From NCBI RefSeq assembly GCF_002176815.1, contig NZ_CP021648.1:992001-1056000 (forward strand): a stretch of DNA of 64,000 nt, read 5' to 3'. The number at the start of each line of letters is the position of its first letter. Positions within the stretch are counted from its first letter, which is position 1. The notes below the pieces were generated by a model. It had not been told where the DNA came from. It worked only from the letters and a program-made list of their open reading frames with translations, and searched no databases. The stretch is from Acidovorax sp. T1 (GTDB lineage Bacteria > Pseudomonadota > Gammaproteobacteria > Burkholderiales > Burkholderiaceae_C). Positions 41,963 to 51,806 of this stretch are shown one piece after another. The position numbers and the translations under genes were made by a program.

Positions 41963-42722
41963 GCTCGATCAAGCCGGCACGGCCAGTGCCATCAATTACC
42001 TGGCTGATCAGATCGAAAGCTTTTTCTTCTACAGCAACACCTTGGGCATCCAGACCAAGAACTACGAACGCCAGTTCTCGCAATGGGCAGCCAATCTGCG
42101 CGGCCTCAAGACCGAAGCTGAAATTGCCCCGGTGGTCGATGCCACCTTGCGCCCTTACCTGCAAGACAAACTGGGCGAATTTCGCCAGCGGTTTCTGGCC
42201 TTGCGCGACAACGACTACCACCCCTTGTACCGCCTGCGCTATGTGCTGGGGCGCATGGAAAACACGTTGCTCGCCCAGTGCAACACCCCGCAAAAAGGCT
42301 TGCGCTACATCGACGGCCTGCAGGTCGAGCACATCCTTCCGCAAACTCCGCGCGATGGCGTCATTCCGCCTGCCCTGGCTGGCAACCGGGCCGAGTACGA
42401 GGCCCACGTGTACCGCCTGGGCAACGTCACCCTGCTGGAAAGTGTCATCAATCAGGCAGTCAACAGGTTCAATGACCTGGGCGGCACCTGGTTTGCCGAC
42501 AAGCAGGCCGAGTACGCTAATTCCGGCTTGCTCAGCACCCAGCTGCTCGACCACACCTTCGCCATTGGTGTGAACACCAAAGTCAACAAACTGTCGGAGC
42601 AGCCCAGCGCAAACTTCCGTACTGCCCAGTGGGACGGGCAGGCCATTGGGCAGCGCCAAGCAGCCTTGCTGGAGCTGGCGATGGACACCTGGCGGCTCAA
42701 CGGCCTTCGGCTTGACGCATGA
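41963..42722 (+). pseudogene. DUF262-DUF1524 restriction protein, 3' part
   Basis: Begins with the second TSD copy and continues QAGTASAINYLADQIESFFFYSNTLGIQTKNYERQFSQW. The C-terminal DUF1524 HNH-type nuclease is intact: YIDGLQVEHILPQTP, then VYRLGNVTLLESVINQAVNRF. Without the 5' part it has no start, so the system is probably inactive while the IS is present; precise excision would restore it. Confidence 0.9.
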
Positions 42723-42876
42723 GCGTGCGCTCCTTGTCGGCCCTGCGGGCGTGGTCGTTTCACGGGTGCCGTGGGGTGGAGGCGTTGCCGCCAGATGCTC
42801 AGGTTCAGGTGCGCACGCCGCCTTCCGTTGTCGCTGCCATTCGGCACGGGCTGCAAGTGGATTTGCACCCCTCGGC

Positions 42877-42909
42877 AACGGTGTAACCAATCTAACGGTG
42901 TAACCAATC
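42877..42909. repeat. Tandem 16-base duplication before the FUSC gene
   Basis: AACGGTGTAACCAATC occurs at 42877 and 42894. Possible operator or slippage product. Confidence 0.7.
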
Positions 42910-42970
42910 CGTGCTGTTTGCGGTGCAGCGCCTCGCTACGATGCGCCCAAGCCGTTTTTGAAAATAAACC

Positions 42971-44119
42971 ATGTCGCTCCATCGCAAAAGTCCCAGTCCA
43001 CCCGTGTCTCGCCCCAAGTCCCCGCGCCTTCGCCGTGCTTCGCGCGGCGCGTCGGCGCGCCATCTCGTCAGCCCTGCGCAGTGGGCAGAGAGCGTGGCCA
43101 TCGGCGCACCGCCCTCGCTGCGCATCTTCGCCATAGCGGGGGGGCAGGCCGCGCTGGCCGTGCTGCTGGCGATTGTGGCCACGCATTCCTCGCCCTGGCC
43201 TCAGCTGGTGGGATATGCGTCGCTCGGCGCGCTGGCGGCCTTGTTCGGGCGCTTTGCCACGGTGGAGCGGCGCATGCGCATCGTCGTGATCTGCGCGTTG
43301 CTGCTGGCGCTGGGGGTGCTGGTGCCGTCGCTGGCATCGTGGGCGGGCGCGCTGCCGTGGATGATGGTGCTGGCGCTGGCCCTGGTGGCCGGCGCATCCA
43401 CCGTGGCGGTGTCGTGGTGGAGCCTGGGCGGGCCCGGGGCGGTGATCATTGTGTTTGCAGCGGGCGCTGCATACAACCCCGTGGGCAGTGGCGAGGAGGT
43501 GCTGGCCCGTGTGCTGGCCACACTCGCCGGTGGCGTGGTGGCGGTGTTGACTTGCCTGGTGACGGACCGCTGGCGAGCCCCTGAACTCAAAACCCTGCGC
43601 TTGCCGCCCCCGCATGTGGCCCCCTGGTCGCGCCAGTGGATTGCGGCGGGGCGCATCACCGCCTGTGCCGCGCTGGCGGCCTGGATTGCCTTCATGCTCG
43701 GCTGGCACCACCCGGCATGGGCGGCGATTGGTGCGGTGTCGGTCATGCAAGGCGGGCACCTGCACATCACCATGAACCGCGCGCTGCAGCGCATGGCAGG
43801 GACCGTCGTGGGCTCCTTCATCGTCTGGGCCATGCTGGCGCAGCAGCCTTCGTTCTGGGTGGTAGTGGCTGCGATTGTGCTGTTCCAGTTTCTGACCGAG
43901 GTCATCATTGGCTACAACTACGCGCTCGGCCAGATCACCGTGACGCCCATGGCGCTGCTCATGACCTACCTGGCATCGCCCACCGTGGCCGCGAGCATGC
44001 CGGTGGAGCGCGTGCTGGACACCATGCTGGGCGCGGTGCTGGGCATCGTGTTTGCCGTGGTGTTCTCCAGCGTGGACGACCGCATGCACCTGCATGAGCA
44101 CCGCAGCAGGGCGCGCTGA
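42971..44119 (+). CDS. FUSC-family (aromatic acid exporter-like) membrane protein
   Basis: 382 aa. Two clusters of hydrophobic segments: residues about 50-205, then a second block beginning RITACAALAAWIAFMLGWHHPAWAAIGAVSVMQGGHLHITMNRALQRMAGTVVGSFIVW, which is the FUSC signature. Related proteins export p-hydroxybenzoic and other aromatic acids; role here unknown. Possible -10 TACGAT lies about 30 bases upstream. Confidence 0.85.
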   Translation: MSLHRKSPSPPVSRPKSPRLRRASRGASARHLVSPAQWAESVAIGAPPSLRIFAIAGGQAALAVLLAIVATHSSPWPQLVGYASLGALAALFGRFATVERRMRIVVICALLLALGVLVPSLASWAGALPWMMVLALALVAGASTVAVSWWSLGGPGAVIIVFAAGAAYNPVGSGEEVLARVLATLAGGVVAVLTCLVTDRWRAPELKTLRLPPPHVAPWSRQWIAAGRITACAALAAWIAFMLGWHHPAWAAIGAVSVMQGGHLHITMNRALQRMAGTVVGSFIVWAMLAQQPSFWVVVAAIVLFQFLTEVIIGYNYALGQITVTPMALLMTYLASPTVAASMPVERVLDTMLGAVLGIVFAVVFSSVDDRMHLHEHRSRAR

Positions 44120-44186
44120 GGTGGGATTGCATTGAGTTAAGCCTGTTGCGGAGGCAACCATACGCGTCTGGCGCAGTCGCAATGAA

Positions 44187-44216
44187 AAAAGGCGGGGCAT
44201 TAGCCCCGCCTTTTGC
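44187..44216. terminator. Bidirectional terminator between FUSC gene and phoX
   Basis: AAAAGGCGGGGC (44187-44198) pairs with GCCCCGCCTTTT (44203-44214) around ATTA. Serves both converging genes. Confidence 0.88.
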
Positions 44217-44256
44217 GCCTGCGGCATGCAGCGCATGCCGGCATTTATCAGGTGTA

Positions 44257-46200
44257 TCAGCCCAGTTTCGGCTGGGTTGGCGTGCCCGTCAGGTAGCCCA
44301 CGGCAGCGCCGGACTTGTTCTTGTAGTTGGCGTTGATCAGCGGGTCGAGCTGGGCCTTGACCACGTTGTGGATGCCACCCCAGTCACCGGCATGCTGGAA
44401 GTTGCTCATGATGTAGGTCCAGCCGTTGATTTCGTCCACGGCGTGCAAGCCGGTGGATTCTCCGCCGGCAGGAATCGACATCACGCGCGACAGCTGCTTG
44501 GTGTCGATGTTGTAGGCCCACAGGAAGTTATTGACGTGCTGGCCGCTGTCTTCGCCGATGAACAGGGTGCGCATCTTTTCCGAGAATTTCAGATTGTCGG
44601 GGTTGGCGATGTTGTTCGGGTTGGCGGTGTTGCCCAGGGCATCGGCGGTGATGTCTTCACCGGCCAGCAGCGGCTTAGTGTCCACAGGCATCCATTCGCT
44701 GTTGATGGCAGCGCCCGCCGTGTCCTTGATGCCACCCTTAAGGTTGAGCGCCATGACGGCGCCGGCATTCAGGGCCTTGGGGATGGAGATGCCGTTGCCA
44801 GGCACGTTCGATGCGTTGCCGGCCACCATGGAGTCCCGGCAATTCTGCAGGGCAGAGTAGGCCACTTTGTCCTTGATGTTGACTGTGGTGCCTTCCATCT
44901 TCGAGAAGCCCATGCTGGCATCCAGGTAGGCGGCGTAGCGGTGGGTTTCGAGGAAGGCTGCGGCCTTTTCCATGCCGGGATTGATCTTGATCCATTCGGT
45001 CTTGCCGTTGGCGACGATCTTTTTGTAGCTCGCGTCGTTCGGATCCGCCTTTACCACGGTGATGATGTCCGTGGGCTTGAGCGTGCTGGCCAGCTTTTCG
45101 ATTTCAGCGCTCGTGGCCGAGCCCATCTTGATCCAGGTGAGCGGGGCAGCCGTGCCGACCTTGGGATCGATGGAGAAGCCATTACCTACCTTGGCCACGT
45201 AGAGTGTGCCGGACGACAGGTCTTTTTCCTTGTCGGCCACGAACACGAAATAGCCGGCGTTGGTGGCGTCATCGCCCATCAGCACGGTGCGGTTGTCGGG
45301 CATGACCTGCACCAGCTCGTGCGAGATGCGGCCCATGCAGAAATGCTTCTTGATGCTGCCCGTGCCGTCGGGATTGACCGTGACTTCGGGCATGTGGCCG
45401 TAGTTGTAAGGGTTGGCCTTGGTGGCATCTCCATACAGGTTCTTGCTGAAGTCGTCCATGAAGTTGGCGCTGCGGGCGGCAAATGCGTCGGGCTCATACT
45501 CTTCGCTCGACAGATGCGTGCCCCAAGGCGAGATGCTGGCGCCGCAGGTAATCCACAGGCCGTGCACCTTGGAGGTGTCCACGTTGTGATATTTGACAAG
45601 GCTCAGCTTGCCGGTGGCCTGGTCCTGGTCCAGCGTCAGCACGGCGATGGGCGAGGGCAGCTTGCCGTACATGCCGGTCTTGCCGTCTTGCGCCCAGGTG
45701 GTGTATTCAAACTGCACCACCGCAAACACGGCCTTGCCCTTGAGGCCGGTGACCGTGGGGTTGGCCACCGTCAGCAGCGAAGTGCCATCGGGTGCGTCGG
45801 AGAAATAGTGGCGCTCTTTGCCGGGCACCGTGGCGTCAATGATGGGCTTGTTGTTGATGTCGTAGTAGCCGCCTGACAGGACGGTGCCGCCCTTGCCGTC
45901 GGAAACCATGTCACCCGTCACGAAGAAGGGCTGGTAGGCAAGCTGGTAAGCGCGCACGGAGTCGTCGCTGAGCTTGATGTTCAACGTGGAGCCCACGGTG
46001 GTCGTGGCCATGGCTGCGGCGTTGGCCAGCGAGGGTGCGGCCATCGACGTGAAGCTGGCGGAGACATAGCTGGGGTTGTCATTACCGCCGCCGCAAGCAG
46101 TCAGAAACGAAACAGAGGCGCTGGCACCGAGCGGCAGAAGGGGAACGCCTGCCAGGAATTGCAGGGCCTTACGGCGGGTGGGTGTCGTCGTGTGGGACAT
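44257..46200 (-). CDS. phoX: PhoX-family alkaline phosphatase (Tat substrate)
   Basis: 647 aa. The Tat-type signal TRRKALQFLAGVPLLPLGASASVSFLTAC also ends in a lipobox-like LTAC, so the enzyme may be a Tat-exported lipoprotein. DUF839/PhoX segments: GLWITCGASISPWGTHLSSEEYEPDA (Fe/Ca ligands), FCMGRISHELVQVMPDNRTVLMGDDATNAGYFVFVADK, RFSPKLFIGEDSG-type end region (EKMRTLFIGEDSGQHVNNFLWAY). PhoX enzymes hydrolyse phosphomonoesters with Ca2+/Fe3+ cofactors. A strong Pho box precedes it. Confidence 0.9.
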   Translation of the reverse strand: MSHTTTPTRRKALQFLAGVPLLPLGASASVSFLTACGGGNDNPSYVSASFTSMAAPSLANAAAMATTTVGSTLNIKLSDDSVRAYQLAYQPFFVTGDMVSDGKGGTVLSGGYYDINNKPIIDATVPGKERHYFSDAPDGTSLLTVANPTVTGLKGKAVFAVVQFEYTTWAQDGKTGMYGKLPSPIAVLTLDQDQATGKLSLVKYHNVDTSKVHGLWITCGASISPWGTHLSSEEYEPDAFAARSANFMDDFSKNLYGDATKANPYNYGHMPEVTVNPDGTGSIKKHFCMGRISHELVQVMPDNRTVLMGDDATNAGYFVFVADKEKDLSSGTLYVAKVGNGFSIDPKVGTAAPLTWIKMGSATSAEIEKLASTLKPTDIITVVKADPNDASYKKIVANGKTEWIKINPGMEKAAAFLETHRYAAYLDASMGFSKMEGTTVNIKDKVAYSALQNCRDSMVAGNASNVPGNGISIPKALNAGAVMALNLKGGIKDTAGAAINSEWMPVDTKPLLAGEDITADALGNTANPNNIANPDNLKFSEKMRTLFIGEDSGQHVNNFLWAYNIDTKQLSRVMSIPAGGESTGLHAVDEINGWTYIMSNFQHAGDWGGIHNVVKAQLDPLINANYKNKSGAAVGYLTGTPTQPKLG

Positions 46201-46597
46201 TTTTGGGTATTTCCAGGTTGGTATGCGGGCGGGGAAAAAGCGCCTTTGCGTGTCACCACCTGGCTTGTGGCGGCGTCAGGACTGGGCGCTATATCCAGCG
46301 GCAAATACTAGAAGCGCCTTGTGACAAACGTTTGACGTTCGCATGACGACTTGCCAATCGCTGCGAGTGTGGTTGCATAGGACTTTTACTGTCCGTGCGG
46401 GGTGTTTTCACACACCGGGATGCAACTGAGGGACGCAGGGAAGTCATGACGCTCGCGATGCCCAACCTGGTGCCGGGCTGCGTCTTGCTTTTTGTGCTCG
46501 CCGCATGGGGGACGCGTGAGTGCCGCGTGGAATGACATGAGCTTGGCTACCGCTCGCTGCCACAGTCCGACGGGCCCTCAGCCCTGCCGGCAGCGCC
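46201..46597. other. Intergenic region holding the phoX control site
   Basis: Apart from the Pho box and -10, nothing gene-like. A TTTCACACACC stretch and G/C-rich DNA continue to the end of the membrane-protein gene. Confidence 0.5.
46321..46347 (-). promoter_or_regulatory. Pho box of phoX
   Basis: On the minus strand GTCAT, GTCAA and GTCAC occur at exact 11-base steps (TGAC on the plus strand at 46322, 46333, 46344). About ten bases downstream lies TAGTAT, a suitable -10. This is the standard PhoB-activated layout. Confidence 0.8.
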
Positions 46598-47440
46598 TTA
46601 CACCGTGCCGTCAGGCCCCGGCGTGGAATCGGACGTCTGGCTGTGCAATGCCTGCGGCTCCGTCTTTCCTGGCGGCTCGAAGCAGTCCCGGAACGTGAAA
46701 ACCACCGACGTGAAGAACATGGCCGCCATCATCATGGCCGCGCCCACCATGATGCCTCCCACCACCGAGGTGAGGCCGCCCACGGCCAGCAGGCCTGCCA
46801 CCAGGCTGATCACCAGGCCGCCCAGCAAAAACACGCCCATCCAGGCCAGCCCATAGACCGTGAAGGCACCAAAATTGCGCAGGCAGGCCACGATGCTGAA
46901 GAACAGGCTTTTCACCGGCGGCACGCCGTGCCAGTGCACCAGGCCGGGTGCATGCCAGAACAGCAATGACAGGGGCAGGTAGAGCACCATGGCAAGCCAC
47001 ATGGCACCCTGGAAGGCGGGCGTTTCGGCCATCTCGCGGGTGAGCGGGGCGCCGCCCAGGTACACCTGCGCGAACTGGCCTCCGTCGATCAGGGCCGACA
47101 GGCCCATCACCGCGAGAAAACCCACCGCATACAGCGCGCCCAGCACCAGCATGTCGCGCAGGCGCTGGCGCCCGGTGCGAAAGGCCACCAGCAGCACGGC
47201 CGGCGTGGGAAAGCGGCCCTGCACGGCCTCGGCGGCGGCCACCATCATGGCCAGCGTGGCTGAGGGCAGCAGGGCCAGCGCCACGGCGGGGCCCACCAGC
47301 GGAATCATGGTGGCCAGCGACATGGCCGCCATGGCCATGAAAAACAGCGCTGCCAGTGCCATGGGTTGCCGCCAGAACGCCCGGATGCCGAGCTTGACCC
47401 AGGCCAGGCCGGTGCGTGCGGGGACGATGTGGAGTTTCAT
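46598..47440 (-). CDS. BPSS1780-family membrane protein
   Basis: 280 aa, about six hydrophobic segments. MKLHIVPARTGLAWVKLGIRAFWRQPMALAALFFMAMAAMSL and LPLSLLFWHAPGLVHWHGVPPVKSLFFSIVACLRN are typical for this conserved Burkholderiales family of unknown function. It follows thrB and is probably in the same transcript (99-base gap). Confidence 0.85.
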   Translation of the reverse strand: MKLHIVPARTGLAWVKLGIRAFWRQPMALAALFFMAMAAMSLATMIPLVGPAVALALLPSATLAMMVAAAEAVQGRFPTPAVLLVAFRTGRQRLRDMLVLGALYAVGFLAVMGLSALIDGGQFAQVYLGGAPLTREMAETPAFQGAMWLAMVLYLPLSLLFWHAPGLVHWHGVPPVKSLFFSIVACLRNFGAFTVYGLAWMGVFLLGGLVISLVAGLLAVGGLTSVVGGIMVGAAMMMAAMFFTSVVFTFRDCFEPPGKTEPQALHSQTSDSTPGPDGTV

Positions 47441-47539
47441 GGGGTGGCTTTGACAATCAGAAAAGGGCGCCGGGCCATGGGTGGCGCGGCAGCACGGGTG
47501 AATTTAACCCAGTGCCCCAGGGCGGCGTTGTGAAAGACC

Positions 47540-48490
47540 TCAGGCGTGCACCGGGTGGGCAATGCGGCCGCGCAGAACGCGTTCGAAATGCGCAGGATCG
47601 TGCGGGACGAGCATGGAGGCCTCGCGGGGCAGGTAAAAATCCCACAGCCGCGATATCCAGAACCGCAGGGCGCCGGCCCGCAGCATGGCGGGCAGCAGTT
47701 CGCGCTCTGCCGCGGTCAGGGGGCGTTCGGCCTGGTAGGCGTTCAGCATGCTGGCGGCGCGGGGGGCGTCGTGGGTGCCTTGCGCCAAGTCGATGCACCA
47801 GTCGTTCAGGCACACGGCCAGGTCGAACAGCCAGGTGTCCACGCCCGCAAAATAAAAGTCGAAGCAGCCGGTGAGCTCGTCGCCGTCAAACATCACGTTG
47901 TCGCGGAACAGGTCGGCATGCACCGGGCCGCGCGGCAGCGCCGCATAGGCCGACGATGCGGCCACATGGTTCTGGTAGGCCAGTTCGGCGCGCAGCAACG
48001 CGGCCTGTTCGGGGCCAATGCGGGGCAGCACCACGGGCACGGTTTCGTTCCACCAGGGCAGGCCGCGCAGGTTGGGCTGGCGCCGGTCAAAATCGCGCCC
48101 CGCCTGGTGCATGCGCGCCAGCATGGTGCCAACGGCTGCACAGTGCACGGGCTGCGGCGCCAGCTGGCTTTTGCCGCGCAGCTTGTTGACCACAGCGGCG
48201 GGCTTGCCGCACACGGTGTGCAGGATGTCGCCGTTTGCGTCGGGCCGGGGGTCGGGCACCGGCATGCCGCCGTGGGCCAGGTGCTTCATCAGGTACAGGT
48301 AGAACGGCAGTTGCTCTGCGGTGAGGCGCTCGAACAGCGTGAGCACGAATTCGCCCTGGTCGCTGGTGAGAAAGTAGTTGGTGTTCTCGATGCCGCCCTC
48401 AATGCCGCGCAGCGCCACCAGGTCACCCAGTTGCAAACGGCGCAGCAGTTCGCGCGCCTCATTCGTCGAGACTTCGGTAAAAACGGCCAT
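47540..48490 (-). CDS. thrB: Homoserine kinase, choline-kinase-like (ThrB type II)
   Basis: 316 aa. [43 protein letters not shown], then [11 protein letters not shown] (ATP Lys region absent as in this family), [42 protein letters not shown] is the APH-type catalytic loop (HADLFRDN) and metal Asp. Phosphorylates homoserine in threonine synthesis. Known to lie beside polA in this family. Confidence 0.94.
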   Translation of the reverse strand: MAVFTEVSTNEARELLRRLQLGDLVALRGIEGGIENTNYFLTSDQGEFVLTLFERLTAEQLPFYLYLMKHLAHGGMPVPDPRPDANGDILHTVCGKPAAVVNKLRGKSQLAPQPVHCAAVGTMLARMHQAGRDFDRRQPNLRGLPWWNETVPVVLPRIGPEQAALLRAELAYQNHVAASSAYAALPRGPVHADLFRDNVMFDGDELTGCFDFYFAGVDTWLFDLAVCLNDWCIDLAQGTHDAPRAASMLNAYQAERPLTAAERELLPAMLRAGALRFWISRLWDFYLPREASMLVPHDPAHFERVLRGRIAHPVHA

Positions 48491-48544
48491 CGCTCAGCGC
48501 AAATACGGGTAAGGAAAAAGGAAAGGGCTGCCGCCAGCGCGGTG

Positions 48545-48904
48545 TCAGAACTTGATCACGTTCCACACGCGCGGGGCGGTGTTGGTTTCGGCGCCGCTGC
48601 GGCTGCCGGCCCGGCTGCGGGCACTGTCGGGCGACTGCACTTCGTATTCGGGCAGGTCGCCCGTCTTGGGTTGCACGGTGATGCTCTGCGTCTGGCCGCC
48701 CACGCGCAGCTCGTCAACGCGGCTGCCCTCGTCTTCCACGCGGATGCGCTCGGCGCGCTGGTTTTTGCGGCCGTCCAGTTGCTCTGCATTTGGGAGCTGC
48801 TCGCGCTTGTCCGTATTGCCTTGCGGGGCATTTTGAGGGGTGGTCTGGGCCAGCAGGGGGCTGGCAGCCAGGCCCAGCAGCAAAAAGAGGTGAACAGCGC
48901 GCAT
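48545..48904 (-). CDS. Small secreted protein with DUF2782-like end
   Basis: 119 aa from the ATG at 48904. Signal peptide MRAVHLFLLLGLAASPLLAQ. Mature part is charged (KREQLPNAEQLDGRKNQRAERIRVEDEGSRVDELRVGGQTQSITVQPKTGDLPEYEV) with a C-terminal WNVIKF. The Arg-rich RVDELRVGGQT pattern is found in DUF2782 proteins. Upstream of thrB on the same strand, divergent from polA. Confidence 0.75.
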   Translation of the reverse strand: MRAVHLFLLLGLAASPLLAQTTPQNAPQGNTDKREQLPNAEQLDGRKNQRAERIRVEDEGSRVDELRVGGQTQSITVQPKTGDLPEYEVQSPDSARSRAGSRSGAETNTAPRVWNVIKF

Positions 48905-48966
48905 GGCGCCATTGTAGGCGGCGTGTGCTTGCAAAGCAGCAGCGGCTTCGTGTGCACAATCGCCGC

Positions 48967-51762
48967 ATGAGTGACAAAAAGACCCTGCTGCTGGTGGATG
49001 GCTCCAGCTACCTCTACCGCGCCTTCCATGCCATGCCCGACCTGCGCGCCGTGCCCGGCGACCCGGCCAGCCCCGCCACGGGCGCCATCCGCGGCATGAT
49101 CAACATGATGCAAGCGCTGCGCAAGGAGGTGCATGCCGACTACGCCGCCTGCGTGTTCGACGCCAAGGGCCCCACCTTCCGCGACGAGATCTATCCTGAA
49201 TACAAACAGCACCGCAGCCCCATGCCCGACGACCTGCGCGCGCAGATCCCGCCCATCCATGAGGTGGTGCGCCTGCTGGGCTGGCCGGTGCTGGACGTGC
49301 CCGGCGTCGAGGCCGACGACGTGATCGGCACGCTGGCCGTGACGGCGGCGCGCCAGGGCATTGAGGTGATCGTGAGCAGCGGCGACAAGGACTTGGCGCA
49401 GCTGGTGGACGAGCACATCACCATCATCGACACCATGAACGGCAAACGCCGCGACCTGGCTGGCGTGCAGGCCGAGTTCGGCGTGCCCGCGCGCCTGATG
49501 GTGGATTTTCAGACCCTGGTGGGCGACCAGGTGGACAACGTGCCCGGCGTGGAAAAGGTGGGCCCCAAGACGGCCGCCAAGTGGCTGCAGGAATATGGCT
49601 CGCTCGACGCCGTGGTGCAGAGCGCCGACAAGATCAAGGGCGTGGCCGGCGAGAACCTGCGCAAGGCGCTGGCCTGGCTGCCCACGGGCCGCCAGCTGCT
49701 CACCATCAAGACCGATTGCGACCTGGACAGCTATGTGCCGGGCTTTCCTGCTATTGAATCAATAGCTATAGGCGCAGAGAATACGGGGGCTTTAAGCGAT
49801 TTTTACCAAAAATACGGCTTCAAGGGCCTGGCGCGCGCGCTGGGCGATGCCGCGTCACCCGCCGCCGCGCCCGCGCCCGCAGTGGCCATGCCGGGCCAGA
49901 GCGGCGATTTGTTCGCCGACCACTCCGCCAGCTCCGTGGCCGAGGCCGCGCAGCACCGCCCGGTGGTGTACGACACCATCCTGAACTGGACCGACTTTGA
50001 CCACTGGCTGCAGCGCCTGCTGAAAGCCGAGCTGGTGGCGCTGGACACCGAAACCACCTCGCTGGATGAGATGCGCGCCGAAATCGTCGGCATCAGTTTC
50101 AGCGTGCAGCCCGGCGAGGCGGCCTACATCCCGCTGGCCCACGCCGGGCCGGATGCCCCCGCGCAGCTGCCGCGCGATGAAGTGCTGGCCCGCCTGGCGC
50201 CCTGGCTGCAAGACGCCAAGCGCCCCAAGCTGGGTCAGCACATCAAGTACGACCGCCATGTGTTCGCCAACCACGGCATCGAGGTGCGCGGCTATGTGCA
50301 CGACACCATGCTGCAAAGCTATGTGCTCGAAGTGCACAAACCGCACAACCTCACCAGCCTGGCCGAGCGCCACACGGGCCGCAAGGGCATCAGCTACGAA
50401 GACCTGTGCGGCAAGGGCGCGCACCAGATCCCGTTTGCCCAGGTGCCGGTGGACAAGGCGGCGGCCTATTCGTGTGAAGACTCGGACCAGACGCTCGACG
50501 TGCACAACGCGCTGTGGCCGCTGCTGCAGGCCGATGACAAGCTGCGTTTCATCTACGAACTGGAAATCGCCAGCAGCGAGGCGCTCTACCGCATCGAGCG
50601 CAACGGCGTGCTGATCGACGCGCCCACGCTGGCCGCGCAAAGCCACGAGCTGGGCCAGCGCATCGTGCAGCTCGAAACCGATGCGTATGCGATTGCCGGC
50701 CAGCCCTTCAACCTGAGCAGCCCCAAGCAGCTGGGCGAAATTTTCTTCGACAAGCTGGGCATGCCCGTGGTCAAGAAGACCGCCACCGGCGCGCGCAGCA
50801 CCGACGAAGAGGTGCTCGAAAAGCTCGCCGAAGACTACCCGCTGCCCGCCAAGCTGCTGGAGCACCGGTCCTTAAGCAAGCTCAAGGGCACCTACACCGA
50901 CAAGCTGGCGCAGCTGGCGCTGCCGCGCACCGGGCGCGTGCACACGCACTACGCGCAGGCCGTGGCCGTGACGGGGCGGCTGTCGAGCAACGACCCCAAT
51001 CTGCAGAACATCCCCATCCGCACAGTCGAGGGTCGGCGCATTCGCGAGGCCTTCGTGGCGCCGCCCGGCTGCGTGATCGCCAGCGCCGACTACAGCCAGA
51101 TCGAGCTGCGCATCATGGCCCACTTGAGTGGCGACCATGCGCTGCTGCACGCCTTCCACGCCGGCCTGGACGTGCACCGCGCCACCGCCGCCGAGGTGTT
51201 TGGCGTGGCCGTGGACCAGGTGACCAGCGAGCAGCGCCGCTACGCCAAGGTCATCAACTTCGGCCTGATCTACGGCATGAGCAGCTTTGGCCTGGCCAAG
51301 AACCTGGGCATCGAGACCAAGGCCGCCGCCGCCTACATCGACCGCTACTTTCAGCGCTACCCCGGCGTCAAGCAATACATGGACGAAACCAAGGCCCAGG
51401 CCAAGGCGCGCGGCTATGTCGAGACGGTGTTCGGCCGCCGCCTGTACCTGCCCGAAATCAACTCGCCCAACGGCCCGCGCCGCGCCGGTGCCGAGCGCGC
51501 CGCCATCAACGCGCCCATGCAGGGCACGGCGGCCGACCTCATCAAGTTGGCCATGGTGGCCGTGCAAAAAGAACTCGATGCGCACAAGCCCGCCATCCAA
51601 ATGATCATGCAGGTGCACGACGAACTGGTGTTTGAGCTGCCCGAGGGCGACGTGGACTGGCTCAAGAGCCACATCCCGCGCCTGATGGCCGAGGTGGCAG
51701 CGCTCAAGGTGCCGCTGCTGGCCGAGGTCGGCGTGGGGCCGAACTGGGACAAGGCGCATTGA
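48967..51762 (+). CDS. polA: DNA polymerase I
   Basis: 931 aa from ATG 48967. 5'-3' exonuclease domain (LLVDGSSYLYRAFHAMP ... VSSGDKDLAQLV, DQVDNVPGVEKVGPKTAAKWL), 3'-5' exonuclease domain with DTETTSLDEM (ExoI Asp/Glu kept), and family-A polymerase motifs: A SADYSQIELRIMAHLSGD, B RRYAKVINFGLIYGMSSFGLAKNLGI, C MQVHDELVFELPE. A dispersed repeat encodes AIESIAIGAENTGALSDF in the link between the first two domains. Confidence 0.97.
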   Translation: MSDKKTLLLVDGSSYLYRAFHAMPDLRAVPGDPASPATGAIRGMINMMQALRKEVHADYAACVFDAKGPTFRDEIYPEYKQHRSPMPDDLRAQIPPIHEVVRLLGWPVLDVPGVEADDVIGTLAVTAARQGIEVIVSSGDKDLAQLVDEHITIIDTMNGKRRDLAGVQAEFGVPARLMVDFQTLVGDQVDNVPGVEKVGPKTAAKWLQEYGSLDAVVQSADKIKGVAGENLRKALAWLPTGRQLLTIKTDCDLDSYVPGFPAIESIAIGAENTGALSDFYQKYGFKGLARALGDAASPAAAPAPAVAMPGQSGDLFADHSASSVAEAAQHRPVVYDTILNWTDFDHWLQRLLKAELVALDTETTSLDEMRAEIVGISFSVQPGEAAYIPLAHAGPDAPAQLPRDEVLARLAPWLQDAKRPKLGQHIKYDRHVFANHGIEVRGYVHDTMLQSYVLEVHKPHNLTSLAERHTGRKGISYEDLCGKGAHQIPFAQVPVDKAAAYSCEDSDQTLDVHNALWPLLQADDKLRFIYELEIASSEALYRIERNGVLIDAPTLAAQSHELGQRIVQLETDAYAIAGQPFNLSSPKQLGEIFFDKLGMPVVKKTATGARSTDEEVLEKLAEDYPLPAKLLEHRSLSKLKGTYTDKLAQLALPRTGRVHTHYAQAVAVTGRLSSNDPNLQNIPIRTVEGRRIREAFVAPPGCVIASADYSQIELRIMAHLSGDHALLHAFHAGLDVHRATAAEVFGVAVDQVTSEQRRYAKVINFGLIYGMSSFGLAKNLGIETKAAAAYIDRYFQRYPGVKQYMDETKAQAKARGYVETVFGRRLYLPEINSPNGPRRAGAERAAINAPMQGTAADLIKLAMVAVQKELDAHKPAIQMIMQVHDELVFELPEGDVDWLKSHIPRLMAEVAALKVPLLAEVGVGPNWDKAH
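49747..49806 (+). repeat. Dispersed repeat copy in polA
   Basis: TTCCTGCTATTGAATCAATAG, CTATAGGCGC, ending GGGGGCTTTAAGCGATTTTT. The head (GCTATTGAATCAATAGC) is clear, the hairpin partly decayed. In frame. Confidence 0.55.
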
Positions 51763-51806
51763 TGGCAACCTCCCGCGCAGGCGGGGGGAGCAGGCCACGG
51801 TGTAGG

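Noticed and set aside
44146..45876. 576-codon plus-strand frame opposite phoX
   Set aside because: Shadow of the PhoX gene, which has a Tat signal and family motifs.
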